DNA from: Methylotenera_A sp049687015
Lineage (GTDB): Bacteria; Pseudomonadota; Gammaproteobacteria; Burkholderiales; Methylophilaceae
Length of the DNA stretch: 28,020 nucleotides
NCBI GenBank assembly: GCA_049687015.1
Contig: JBAVIP010000057.1
Coordinates: 1 to 28,020 of the forward strand
Reading direction: 5' to 3'
The position numbers and the translations under genes are program-made. Shown one piece after another: positions 14,734 through 23,232 of the stretch (positions are counted from its first letter, which is position 1; each line of letters starts with the position of its first letter). The notes beneath the pieces are model-generated. The model saw only the letters and a list, made by a program, of their open reading frames with translations, made no database searches and was not told where the DNA came from.

Positions 14734-15510
14734 CTATTGAATTGATGGAACTGCAGGACTCACAGCCGAAGCTGCGGGTGTAGCTTCCTGCGGTCTAACT
14801 ACTCTTGATGGTAACGAGTTTTCTGATATTTCTTGATCCGGATCATTTCGATACTCAACCACTTGGAATCCTAACGGATTCACTGCACGATCTTGCTCTG
14901 ACATAGGTGTACCAGCGTACTGAAAGATAACAGTCGCAACCCAGTGTGTAGTCCCACTCTTAGCCCCTCTTTGGTCTTTTACTTCCTTGATATAGCGTAC
15001 CGAAGCAATATTATCTTTAATAAATGAAGTGCTCTTAATCGTAATCGTAACATTTCCATCATTCCCGTAAATATTTAGAGGAGAATTGGGGTTTTTAATT
15101 GTGAGTAATTGACTATATTTTGTTTGCTCTTCAGGCGAGCTCATAATGCCCACATTTTTATAATAGTCGTTAATTAGGTTTTTAGAATATCCTTCGCGCC
15201 AGCGCACATACCATTGCACGTGGTATTTGTTCATTGCTTCATCGTAGGTCAGCTTCCCATCTTTCAAAGCACTAATAACGTCCACTGCACCTGTTGCGTT
15301 ATCTACGCGAATTACATAGGGTACGGCTGTTTTTAGTGGTGATAACATGGCTAATGCAAATACTGATAAAAATGTCAGCACTCCAGCACAACTTGCAATT
15401 ATCCAAGCTAATCTTTTAGATTTTTCCAGCCCTACGACTTTATCAGTCTCCCAAGATTTTGCTTCTGCTAAATAATTGGCAAAATTCTTTTTATCAACCT
15501 TCGTTACCAT
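14734..15510 (-). CDS. virB8: VirB8 T4SS inner-membrane assembly factor
   Basis: The start is set at ATG 15510 because AAGGGGAG lies about 4 nt upstream, giving 258 residues; a longer frame from 15537 lacks support. It has a cytoplasmic N-terminus, one membrane helix at about 34-56, and a periplasmic NTF2-like domain with the family's VRWREGYS-like segment and the C-terminal NPLGFQV motif, followed by an Ala/Pro-rich tail. The first 17 nt overlap the end of virB7. Confidence 0.93.
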   Translation of the reverse strand: MVTKVDKKNFANYLAEAKSWETDKVVGLEKSKRLAWIIASCAGVLTFLSVFALAMLSPLKTAVPYVIRVDNATGAVDVISALKDGKLTYDEAMNKYHVQWYVRWREGYSKNLINDYYKNVGIMSSPEEQTKYSQLLTIKNPNSPLNIYGNDGNVTITIKSTSFIKDNIASVRYIKEVKDQRGAKSGTTHWVATVIFQYAGTPMSEQDRAVNPLGFQVVEYRNDPDQEISENSLPSRVVRPQEATPAASAVSPAVPSIQ

Positions 15511-15682
15511 GCAACTCCCCTTTATTGCAACGCACAACTGCGCTAGTTTTATTTAATGCAGCGCCTTTTTTTTCTATCGCGTTTACTGGTTTAAATTCTC
15601 CCTTGCACTCCGCTGGCTTTGGCGCTGATGCACATCCCAGCAAACCTGATGCTAGAAGAAATAAAATTACCGATTTATTCAT
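15494..15682 (-). CDS. virB7: VirB7-like small outer-membrane lipoprotein
   Basis: This 62-residue protein has a lipoprotein signal (MNKSVILFLLASGLLGC) with lipobox LLGC. The mature part is short and contains two further Cys residues. The start at 15682 gives the best signal peptide; ATG 15691 (three residues longer) is possible. Its place between virB6 and virB8 and its size fit VirB7, which forms the lipidated ring with VirB9. It is short like conjugative VirB7, not the enlarged N0-containing form of Xanthomonas-type bacterial-killing T4SSs. Confidence 0.85.
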   Translation of the reverse strand: MNKSVILFLLASGLLGCASAPKPAECKGEFKPVNAIEKKGAALNKTSAVVRCNKGELHGNEG

Positions 15683-15741
15683 AAACCCCATCCCATTTCG
15701 CTAAAAACAGCTGCACATTTACAGCTGTTAAATACAATAAA

Positions 15742-16740
15742 TTAATTTCCTGACGCATTTCTTTGCTCAGCCTGTATTTGCGTAGCACTTTTCCCACTTT
15801 GGCTATTTGACGATGAACCAACCAAGCTTCTCTCTTGAGGTCCACTAATTGCATAGCCACGAACTAGGGCTGCCGCGGTTGTTGGTACCTGTCTGATAAC
15901 CGCCAAGAAAATACCAAGCAATGTCATTAACTCTACACTTTCTTTCAATGAAAGCGCTCCCGCAATCTTAGCAAGTGCATAATAAGAGCCAACGGTAATA
16001 AGCAGTATTGGAAACAGCAAATAAATGGTTAGAGTTAGTAATACCACTACTACTACATAGTTAACTACCTGCGCTAACCAGCCATCAAAATAGTGTTTGG
16101 TTTTCTCAAACAAAATAGTGATAAGAAAAAAAGGTCCTAGGGCTAGTAAAATTGATAAGGACATTTTCGCCACCAATAAAATGCCAGCTACTACGCCTAC
16201 TATACCTGCACCTGCCACACCAATGCCCAAACCAGCTGCAAATGCAGTAGGGTCAGTTTGACCACCAACATTTGCCGCCAATAAGCCAGAATTCATTATT
16301 TCCATCACTGCTGACATTAAGCCACTTATCAACAAAATACTTAAATCTGTACCACCATATCCAGGCGGTACAATGTTTCTAAGTAAATTTAGAACCGGGT
16401 TGGGCGTTATCCATTCAATTAACTTATCCGGCATTGTCCAAAAAAACTGGATAACATAGTTGTCGTAATTTCCGATATTGATTGCTAACACTGTGATTAC
16501 CGTTATCTTAAAAACTCGAATAGCAACATCATTTATCGGATCTTTAATTACGCCCCTCATCAATGCAAATCCATATAGCACCACAAAAAGAGTTAGCCAG
16601 GTATAAACGTATGGCTTAATACTTTGCATGGCATAACTGGCGTACGAAGCCATTGCCGATTGAGCAATCTGCAAAGCACCCCATAAGTTAATTAGCACCT
16701 CAAGCGAAGGCAAGCCTCCAAAAAGTGTAGCCCAGTTCAT
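15742..16740 (-). CDS. virB6: VirB6 polytopic inner-membrane protein
   Basis: The start is ATG 16740 with AGGA about 5 nt upstream, giving 332 residues. A GTG at 16797 would add 19 residues but lacks a ribosome-binding site. Hydrophobic segments alternate through the protein, with strong ones near 40-60, 75-95, 165-200 and 215-275, as in the TrbL/VirB6 family. A Ser/Gln-rich tail closes the protein. It is preceded by an unusually long gap (230 nt from the virB5 stop to this ATG) for this operon. Confidence 0.92.
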   Translation of the reverse strand: MNWATLFGGLPSLEVLINLWGALQIAQSAMASYASYAMQSIKPYVYTWLTLFVVLYGFALMRGVIKDPINDVAIRVFKITVITVLAINIGNYDNYVIQFFWTMPDKLIEWITPNPVLNLLRNIVPPGYGGTDLSILLISGLMSAVMEIMNSGLLAANVGGQTDPTAFAAGLGIGVAGAGIVGVVAGILLVAKMSLSILLALGPFFLITILFEKTKHYFDGWLAQVVNYVVVVVLLTLTIYLLFPILLITVGSYYALAKIAGALSLKESVELMTLLGIFLAVIRQVPTTAAALVRGYAISGPQERSLVGSSSNSQSGKSATQIQAEQRNASGN

Positions 16741-16913
16741 TTTCTTCCTAAAATACACTAACAACAAATTTCGTTCGAGAACACTCAAATTAGCCACTTA
16801 ATGTGGTTGATTTGAGCATGAGCATCCACATACAACTAGCGAGAGTAAAACATCCCTCACTATTAGAAAATAACAAACATCAGCGGTATGAATACTCTGC
16901 TAATCCATCCCTA

Positions 16914-16938
16914 AATTAGATAGTAAAACTATCTAATT
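16914..16938. other. Stem-loop between virB5 and virB6
   Basis: An 11-bp perfect inverted repeat (AATTAGATAGT / ACTATCTAATT) with a 3-nt loop sits 32 nt after the virB5 stop. No T-run follows on the minus strand. It could be an attenuator, an mRNA processing site or a 3' stabiliser setting different levels for virB1-5 and virB6 onwards. Confidence 0.6.
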
Positions 16939-16969
16939 CAACAACAGCACATCAACATTACTCACTTAA

Positions 16970-17920
16970 TTAATAAACCGTATATAAGGCTTTCACGCCT
17001 GCGTATGCAGCTGTAGTAGCAACACCAACAGCAGCCCGTTCCAACTCCTGAACAGGGTTTAGATCGCGATCACCTGTCTTAACATAAGCCGCTATCTCTT
17101 TTTTACGCTGCTCGTAAGAGTCGCGTTGTGATTGCTGCAATATGGCAAGCGCTGCCAATTTACTTTGCTCATTATCCAAGTAAGCTTGTTGCGCTTGAAT
17201 CTGTGCCTGCAAATCCGCCATTCGTTTCAAATCGTTTTTTGCTGAATCCTTGCCAATCTCCGTTTGCAGTTCATCTAGTTTTTTAATTCGATTGTTAGCT
17301 TCCACATATGCTTCTGATGCCATACCCTGAATAACAGCTATTTCTTGAGCATTTTTTTCGGCTGCTTCATTAGATATTCTCTGAATGCTTTTCCCTATGC
17401 CGGTAATTGGGTCGTAACCGACACTTGCAGGATCCAATCTCAAGGCATTACGAATATTTGCAGAATTTGTTTGTATCGCTTTTCCAGCATAGCCAGTCCC
17501 AACCACAATGCAACCAGTGCCAGTTTCTGAACATTTGATGCTAGGGAGATATTTTTCTGGCAACTGATCTGCATAGCGATAATCAATGGTGTCTTTAGCA
17601 TTTGCAGATAAAACATCCTTAGGGTCAAATGATGATGCTATGCCGCGAAGCCCTGAAGTCATGTCCGAGAACTGTTGTTTAATTTCTTGAGCTTCTTTAA
17701 TTTGAGCTTGTAACTGGTTCCATTGCTTACCCCATTCACTTTCTTCCCATGCATCTTTTGCCTCCTTCCATGCATCTTCCGCCGCTTTATATGCAATATC
17801 AAATGCATTTTTTAGGGCATCTACCACAGGAATGCCTGTCGCATTAGCATTGCTTGCGCTTAACAGATACGCCACTAAAACCACTGCACTGAATTTTTTC
17901 TTCATGTGTGTTTTATTCAT
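16970..17920 (-). CDS. virB5: VirB5-like minor pilin/adhesin
   Basis: This 316-residue exported protein has a Sec signal peptide (about 1-27, cleavage after SNANA). The mature protein is dominated by long helices, with coiled-coil-like stretches at about 50-90 and 190-275. It fits the VirB5/TrbJ group by position and helical content, though it is longer than the roughly 220 residues of Agrobacterium VirB5. The ATG at 17920 has AAGGAG 6 nt upstream and overlaps the virB4 end by 8 nt. Role: pilus-tip adhesion and pilus assembly in the family. Confidence 0.87.
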   Translation of the reverse strand: MNKTHMKKKFSAVVLVAYLLSASNANATGIPVVDALKNAFDIAYKAAEDAWKEAKDAWEESEWGKQWNQLQAQIKEAQEIKQQFSDMTSGLRGIASSFDPKDVLSANAKDTIDYRYADQLPEKYLPSIKCSETGTGCIVVGTGYAGKAIQTNSANIRNALRLDPASVGYDPITGIGKSIQRISNEAAEKNAQEIAVIQGMASEAYVEANNRIKKLDELQTEIGKDSAKNDLKRMADLQAQIQAQQAYLDNEQSKLAALAILQQSQRDSYEQRKKEIAAYVKTGDRDLNPVQELERAAVGVATTAAYAGVKALYTVY

Positions 17921-20345
17921 GTGATTCTCCTTTACGAATACGATGGAATTCAGGTAGCCATTTGTTGGGGTCTTCGCCCAGCTCTGCTACCAATTTCTCT
18001 GCTAATAACGATGTGGCTGTATTGCCTGAAAGCACAGCCAGCTCATCATCAAACCCACGCAAGTTAAGCTCTGCAACCACAGAATTTTGCCCTTGCTTAA
18101 TTAAGAACTGGCGCGATTTTTCGCCCAAGTCTCTAATAATTTCATACTCACGCACCGTTAATTTAAAACCGTTGACGTAATCTTCGTAATCCGCACCTGG
18201 GTTGGGCAAGAAAATCTTTGTCGCGCTTTGCTCAATCAGCGAATGACTGATTTTTGAGGTAAGCGCATCGCGTGGCGATTGCGTAAACATCACCAAAAAG
18301 CCGTTTTGTTTACGAATGGTTTTGAGTTTGTTTTGCACCAAATCTTCAAAATATTCATCTTGCAGCAGTTTCCAAAACTCATCCATAAAGATAATCAAGC
18401 GGCGGCCATCAATGAGTTTCTCTATGCGATGGAACAGATACATAATGGTTGGCGTGCGTGTTTCTTCATTCTCGAGGAAATCCGTCACGTCAAAGCCAAA
18501 TATCGGTGAGCCTTCTAGCGAAAATTTATCTTCGGCATTATCAAACAGCCAACCTAGGGCACCACCGCGACACCACCGCGAAAGTCTTGCGTGTATGCCG
18601 TTGGCATCGGTTGGGTCAAAAAACTCCAATAGCGCACCTAGGCGACGTTTAGATTGAGCTGCGCCCATGACGCCTGTGATTGCTTGATTAATTTCTTTTT
18701 CTTGCGCTGGCGTGAGCGGCATGCCCTCATGCTGTACAAGTTTTTTTACCAGCGCCTCCAAAAATACTAAGTTGTCTGGTGTAGGCGCTAATTGGAAAGG
18801 TGAGAATCCCGAAGGAACGCCATTTTTAATGGGGTAATACTTACCGCCCATGGCACGTACACCAATGGCGCCTCCCAAATCTTTATCAAACACAATAAAA
18901 GTAGCCGGGGTTTCTGGTGGCTGATTAAACTTCATGGACATAGCCAGCATGGCCATTTCTAGCACGGTTTTACCCCCGCCAGACTGACCAATCACCATGG
19001 TATTGGCTAAATCTTTATGATTTTTGTCCATACGCATTTCTTTACCTTCAGCTCGGTGAAAGTTAAAGTAATATGGGCTGCTAGACGTGGTTTTGAACAT
19101 CATAACCGCATCACCCCATTGGTTATTTCTGATACGGCCAATGGGAAAATTATGAAAGCTGGAAAATCCTGCAAAATTAAGGCTAGTAATGTCACCAATC
19201 CTAATGCGATACTCAAAATTACCAGGCAGCATGGCGTAAAATGAACCAGCAATACCCATTTCTTCACGCGTCCATTTAATGCCGATATTAGATAATGAGG
19301 CGCCTGCCATATTGACGTACTCGGTTAACTGTTTTTGAGTTTTTGCGTACACCATTAAACTGATATTGTGAGCACCCATCACAAATTTGTTTGAAATCAA
19401 ATCATCTAATGCGTCATGAATTGCATTTACCTGCGATTTAGCCAAATCGCCAGCATTCACCATACGCCCATGCTGACGCTGCATGCGACCTACAGCAACC
19501 GATTTGGATAAAAATGTAAATGATTGTGAAATAACAAACTCAAACGGCAAGCCTAGCAAATCATTCAACAAACCTGGCTGCGTCATTGATGGATATTCTT
19601 GAACTGCAATAACAGACGCGTACCGATTTTGCTTTACCGACTTAAGCGACATCAAGCCGCCCCTACCAAAAAATGGACGTGATGTTGTTAATACATCTCT
19701 AATTTCCGCCCTTGGAAGTGAGAATTTTTGCCATTCTCCATTAACTAGATACCCCAAAAACTCGCACAACTCTGAACACATCACGCTATTATGCTCATAA
19801 CAGCCTAACATTTCTGGTTCATAGCGGAATAGCGCAGCCATCGCAGCACCGCTAACTTCGTTAATCGCTTCAAGACAATCTGCTTGTAGCTCTTCTAACT
19901 CCTCTGCACTTTTTACATCAAAAATACCTAGCCACTTGTTCACTTTAACCGGTTGTGGGCGATAGATAATGGAGAGGTAAAGCTCATTCACCAGCATGCG
20001 ATCAGCTGCCATTTGTGCACGATACTTTTCGTTAAAATCGTGGCAAAAGCCAGGTGGAAAATCACCATCAGGGTATTCGTTATACTCACGACGCACTACA
20101 TGCGACCATAACGCGACATGCGGCGATGCGATATTGCGCATCATGCCATTGAGCTGATTATGCCAATTATTAATGTCATCAATATCTGCACTCTCGTGTG
20201 CGGCGCCTTGCAGCTTGATGATTTGCATAAAATCACCATTTACCAGCTTGATAGTGTTCTCAGCAACATGACTGGAATAGGGAATAAATGAGGCAGCTTC
20301 CACCTCACTTTTCAATGCCTTAGCAAAACTAAACATCTCACCCAT
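17913..20345 (-). CDS. virB4: VirB4 T4SS assembly ATPase
   Basis: This 810-residue inner-membrane-associated ATPase drives pilus biogenesis and substrate transfer. Walker A is GQSGGGKT at 453-460 and Walker B is LIIFMDEFWKLL at 650-661 (D655, E656). A conserved FTQSPRDA motif follows near 687-694. The N-terminal 430 residues form the CagE/TrbE/VirB domain. AAGGGA lies about 5 nt before the ATG. All catalytic motifs are intact, and the length is typical. Confidence 0.97.
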   Translation of the reverse strand: MGEMFSFAKALKSEVEAASFIPYSSHVAENTIKLVNGDFMQIIKLQGAAHESADIDDINNWHNQLNGMMRNIASPHVALWSHVVRREYNEYPDGDFPPGFCHDFNEKYRAQMAADRMLVNELYLSIIYRPQPVKVNKWLGIFDVKSAEELEELQADCLEAINEVSGAAMAALFRYEPEMLGCYEHNSVMCSELCEFLGYLVNGEWQKFSLPRAEIRDVLTTSRPFFGRGGLMSLKSVKQNRYASVIAVQEYPSMTQPGLLNDLLGLPFEFVISQSFTFLSKSVAVGRMQRQHGRMVNAGDLAKSQVNAIHDALDDLISNKFVMGAHNISLMVYAKTQKQLTEYVNMAGASLSNIGIKWTREEMGIAGSFYAMLPGNFEYRIRIGDITSLNFAGFSSFHNFPIGRIRNNQWGDAVMMFKTTSSSPYYFNFHRAEGKEMRMDKNHKDLANTMVIGQSGGGKTVLEMAMLAMSMKFNQPPETPATFIVFDKDLGGAIGVRAMGGKYYPIKNGVPSGFSPFQLAPTPDNLVFLEALVKKLVQHEGMPLTPAQEKEINQAITGVMGAAQSKRRLGALLEFFDPTDANGIHARLSRWCRGGALGWLFDNAEDKFSLEGSPIFGFDVTDFLENEETRTPTIMYLFHRIEKLIDGRRLIIFMDEFWKLLQDEYFEDLVQNKLKTIRKQNGFLVMFTQSPRDALTSKISHSLIEQSATKIFLPNPGADYEDYVNGFKLTVREYEIIRDLGEKSRQFLIKQGQNSVVAELNLRGFDDELAVLSGNTATSLLAEKLVAELGEDPNKWLPEFHRIRKGESHE

Positions 20346-20402
20346 AACTTCCCTTTATCTCTTACAACAATCTAAATTTGCTTGCATATCCAGCATGAGT
20401 TT

Positions 20403-20723
20403 TTATTTTTTCCACTTACGCGTGGTAATTGGCGAAAAACTCGCCGCACCCCAAAAACCTCTGTTCAAACAACGCCCTATGGTTTTTGTCCAAACTTCAA
20501 TCTCTGCAAAAATGCCAGGGTCTCGTGAGCTGATAACATAAAACACAGCATGCACAGGCAATACCAACAATGCATATAGAGGATTACCAACTACAATATT
20601 CATGATAGATGCAAACATCAGCTCCAAAACAAAGGCAACATAGGGTACGCCCATTATCATGGGCACCCTAGTCAATGCAACAAAGAGCAAATCTTTGTGA
20701 ATTACTTTATTTTTTTCACTCAT
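20403..20723 (-). CDS. virB3: VirB3 inner-membrane protein
   Basis: This 106-residue protein has the VirB3 pattern: a short N-terminus with FVALTRVPMIMGVPY, two hydrophobic segments (about 25-45 and 47-65) and a basic C-terminus. The ATG at 20723 is chosen over an in-frame GTG one codon upstream because GAGG is then well spaced. It lies 57 nt before virB4 and helps pilus assembly with VirB4 and VirB6. Confidence 0.92.
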   Translation of the reverse strand: MSEKNKVIHKDLLFVALTRVPMIMGVPYVAFVLELMFASIMNIVVGNPLYALLVLPVHAVFYVISSRDPGIFAEIEVWTKTIGRCLNRGFWGAASFSPITTRKWKK

Positions 20724-20777
20724 CACTCACCCTCGTTACATTTTATTGTAATTACTTCAAATAACCAGTATCAGTTA

Positions 20778-21173
20778 TTACGATCCAGCTATCCAAGTCA
20801 CAACTGTAGCTGCACCAAATATTAGCGCAATGCCTATAATTACTTTGATTGCGGTATCCCAAGCCAATTTACCAAACATTGCCATGACGCCTAACGAGAC
20901 TACGCCTAATGCTGCAATAGTTCTGCCTAAAGGACCTGTTAATGCCGTTAAAATTCTATTCGCAGCCGCTTCTATATTACTTGTTCCTCCAGCAGCAGCA
21001 GCCATCACGATTGAAGGCTCAGACGCCAACAAGCATGCACCAGTAGTGACCAACACAAATTTTGCTAACCGTTGGTTTTGTTTTTGTTGCTCGCTAGATT
21101 GCATTGAGCTTGAATGAAAAGGCTTAATGCTTAAAGCCTCTTTTGTGTTTTTAATAAAATTGTTCATACGCAT
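20778..21173 (-). CDS. virB2: VirB2/TrbC major pilin precursor
   Basis: The start is set at ATG 21173 because GGAGGAG is then 9 nt upstream; a longer frame begins at 21209 without a site. The product has 131 residues with a long charged N-terminus, a signal-like hydrophobic segment ending IVMA-AAA (about 63), and two hydrophobic helices (about 80-102 and 107-127) joined by a short polar loop, as in TrbC/VirB2 pilins. It lies between virB1 and virB3. Confidence 0.9.
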   Translation of the reverse strand: MRMNNFIKNTKEALSIKPFHSSSMQSSEQQKQNQRLAKFVLVTTGACLLASEPSIVMAAAAGGTSNIEAAANRILTALTGPLGRTIAALGVVSLGVMAMFGKLAWDTAIKVIIGIALIFGAATVVTWIAGS

Positions 21174-21363
21174 CACTACCATCTCCTCCAAAATTGATAG
21201 AAAAAACACTGGGAAACTTAATTTGTTTTAAATCTTCCAGTTCTTACTTCGATTTATCAACATCAGCTACCTGACTTACATTGAAGCTAATTTTGGTAAA
21301 CCGCTGTAAAACTTATCTTATTGATTTTTATTATTTTTATATTATTTCTTAATAGAAACTAAA

Positions 21364-21397
21364 GCTTTAAATCTCTACTAGCTTTAAATCTCTACTT
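21364..21397. repeat. Tandem 17-bp repeat at the virB1 3' end
   Basis: GCTTTAAATCTCTACTA is followed directly by a copy differing only in the last base. The second unit overlaps the last two bases of virB1. It may be a simple slippage duplication in the 222-nt virB1-virB2 spacer. Confidence 0.75.
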
Positions 21398-22058
21398 AGC
21401 GATATACCATGATGCTTTGCTCTTGTTTTGCTTCGCTATAAACACTGTTTGGACTAGCCTCTACTGCTTCAGCCTTTGCTGTTTTAATTTTTAACGCTGG
21501 AACATCCGCCATTACCGTACTAGCGGTCTTCACTGCTGGGCGTTTTGGCGTACTCACTAATGGTATTGGCATAATCACAGATTTTTGTGCAACCTCTGTT
21601 GGCGCCACACTGCGCGAATTATTCACCACTTTTTGCACATAGCCATTAGAAAAGCCCTTAGTGAAAGAGCCCGTGTTGTATGCAGATATTGCTGCGCCTA
21701 ACGCTGCTTGCTGGCCTGGTACTCGCTTACTGGCAGAATCGTAATTCCACTTTAATATGGTGGCAGCAGCAGCAAGGTTTTTGCATGGGTCAAACGCATC
21801 TTCAATGCTTAAATTGGTTTTGCTTAAATTAACAGAATTCACCTGCCCCAAACCCATATCTATATTGTAGTTATTGGCGATTAACCATTTCGCTGTGACT
21901 GCGGCTTCATCTTTGGTGGCTGGCTGACGCTCAAGCCTGGCACCGCCATTAATGTTAATGGCCAGTGGCTTGAACTGAGATTCGGTCCTGACAATAGCTG
22001 CCATGGTTTTCGGGGCAACCCATGGCGCGCATTCGGCTACTAATGCGTTAAAATCCAT
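21396..22058 (-). CDS. virB1: VirB1 lytic transglycosylase
   Basis: This 220-residue SLT-type muramidase locally opens peptidoglycan for T4SS assembly. The catalytic Glu lies in VRTESQF (E26). GLGQVN (about 73-78) and AISAYNTGSF (about 138-147) complete the lysozyme-like fold. As in many conjugative VirB1 proteins there is no obvious signal peptide. The C-terminal 60 residues are Ala/Lys/Val-rich and likely disordered. AAGGG lies 11 nt before the ATG, and a short upstream frame ends 1 nt before it. First gene of the virB operon. Confidence 0.93.
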   Translation of the reverse strand: MDFNALVAECAPWVAPKTMAAIVRTESQFKPLAININGGARLERQPATKDEAAVTAKWLIANNYNIDMGLGQVNSVNLSKTNLSIEDAFDPCKNLAAAATILKWNYDSASKRVPGQQAALGAAISAYNTGSFTKGFSNGYVQKVVNNSRSVAPTEVAQKSVIMPIPLVSTPKRPAVKTASTVMADVPALKIKTAKAEAVEASPNSVYSEAKQEQSIMVYR

Positions 22059-22059
22059 G

Positions 22060-22131
22060 CTAAGCTAAACCCTTGCTAACATAGGTCGCACGGCTGCGAT
22101 CAACAGCCAAAGTTGCTATCACTTTCCTCAC
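22060..22131 (-). CDS. Possible 23-codon leader peptide upstream of virB1
   Basis: A frame starting GTG 22131 (or TTG 22134) encodes VRKVIATLAVDRSRATYVSK and three more residues. GGGAGG lies 9 nt (or 6 nt) upstream, the strongest Shine-Dalgarno in this leader. Its TAG ends one base before the virB1 ATG, so ribosomes could re-initiate on virB1. Too short to prove coding; it may regulate entry into the operon. Confidence 0.35.
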   Translation of the reverse strand: MRKVIATLAVDRSRATYVSKGLA

Positions 22132-22321
22132 CAAGAATATCCTCCCAACAAATAAAAGCATTTATAGTATTTTTTGCGCTTATATTTTTTATTGCATTTT
22201 CACAACACTTAAGTTATTAGTCATTAAATATAAAGCTAAACTTCGCGTACACTCTCCAATATAACAGAGAAGTATAACCATTAAGTTTTATAAAATTAAT
22301 TAGCTCCACGCAACCATCGTA

Positions 22322-22350
22322 ATCGTACTACCCAACCGAGCTATTGACAA
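22322..22350 (-). promoter_or_regulatory. Candidate sigma70 promoter for the virB operon
   Basis: On the minus strand, TTGTCA (5 of 6) and TACGAT (4 of 6) are separated by 17 nt, about 264 nt upstream of virB1. The region is AT-rich, so chance matches are possible. Confidence 0.35.
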
Positions 22351-22374
22351 CCTTAAATTTTGAAAAACTACAAT
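22344..22374 (+). promoter_or_regulatory. Candidate promoter toward the TrbM-like gene
   Basis: A perfect TTGACA is followed by TACAAT after a 19-nt spacer, longer than optimal. Its -35 overlaps the -35 of the minus-strand candidate, which would let one regulator control both directions. Confidence 0.3.
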
Positions 22375-22663
22375 TTATTGTGACATCTCAAAAAAAATGA
22401 GTGGCCAAAACCAAATTAAACCTAATTTAGTGGAAAAATCATTACGATTCCGCTAAACACATACAATTTTAAATTGCTAAAATAGCATGATTAGTAGTAC
22501 TCTATAGCTTGGCTGTAAAACTAGGCGACTAGGTGTTTAAACACTGGTTTGTGTTTTCATTTTCTAATTACATGGAAGTATGAATATCCTGTGAAATTCA
22601 TTAATCATGAACACTCCAGCGATAAATTTAACTTGATATATAAATCTACTAAGGTGAATGCAA

Positions 22664-22909
22664 ATGAAAATTTTTAGATTCATAGGGAGTGTGTTTTTAT
22701 TCCTAGTGTTAAATTCAGCGAAAGCTGATGACGGTTTGTTAGAAGGCATTGAAAAATTAGCATGTGAAGCAAAGGTATGTTTAACTGCACCCGACCCCTC
22801 CAAGATTAGTGAGTGTGCACCATCAATAGAAAAATATAACGCCTTACTGGCTATCTCTGGTGGCACCGCCTCAGCTTTTTTAGCGAAATGTCCCATGGTG
22901 GAGAATTGA
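22664..22909 (+). CDS. Short TrbM/KikA-like secreted conjugation protein
   Basis: The start at ATG 22664 has AAGG 9 nt upstream; the ATG at 22658 would be too close. The product has 81 residues with a signal peptide (MKIFRFIGSVFLFLVLNSAKA), then CEAKVCLTAPDPSKISECAP, SIEKY and a final FLAKCP. The CEA-LCL...ECAPS...FL..CP pattern matches the N-terminal part of TrbM/KikA family proteins of conjugative plasmids. Typical members are about twice as long, so this is a short form or truncated. It is divergent from virB1 and AT-rich like the T4SS block, so probably belongs to the same island. Confidence 0.75.
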   Translation: MKIFRFIGSVFLFLVLNSAKADDGLLEGIEKLACEAKVCLTAPDPSKISECAPSIEKYNALLAISGGTASAFLAKCPMVEN

Positions 22910-23040
22910 CCATCATCCGAAGTAATTAAGATGTGTAAAGCAAAATTTATGGCCCGGCCCTTTGAAAACAACGAGCATCGTTAGAAATTTACGATTTTTC
23001 TGTAGGCGCAAGTAACACGTATTTTAGGGAGTTCATAACC

Positions 23041-23068
23041 CGGGTTCAGGGTTCGCCGCCTCCGCCCA
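23041..23068 (+). other. Possible degenerate tmRNA (ssrA) 3'-end, attachment-site remnant
   Basis: The 28 nt read CGGGTTC, six non-matching bases, CGCCGCCTCC, then GCCCA. Bacterial ssrA genes typically end CGGGTTC-N6-CGCCGCCTCCACCA with the same spacing. The T-loop bases differ, so it cannot be functional and may be coincidence. The 3' end of ssrA is a common integration site for islands. Confidence 0.3.
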
Positions 23069-23232
23069 TCTTTAATTCCTTCAAATAAAAACTATAAGCG
23101 TTATTACACTGGATCCGGTTGTGTGCAATTAATATGAAGGGCCAAATGCCTTAGCCAGCAAACAACCCAGCACGGTGAGCATGTGCGAGGTTATTGACAT
23201 TTGAATTTGAACAATACGGACAGATTTATTGC

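Larger units (their letters stand above)
22059..22663. promoter_or_regulatory. Divergent intergenic region between virB1 and the TrbM-like gene
   Basis: This AT-rich region of about 605 nt separates minus-strand virB1 from the plus-strand TrbM-like gene and should hold promoters for both. Visible in it are the leader frame (22060-22131), opposed promoter candidates near 22322-22374, and a 12-bp palindrome GTGTTTAAACAC at 22533-22544. It is also a reasonable place to look for an oriT, but no known nic sequence was recognised. Confidence 0.6.

Noticed and set aside
22564..22971. 135-codon minus-strand frame opposite the TrbM-like gene
   Set aside because: It is the antisense of a plus-strand gene with a signal peptide, ribosome-binding site and family cysteine pattern.
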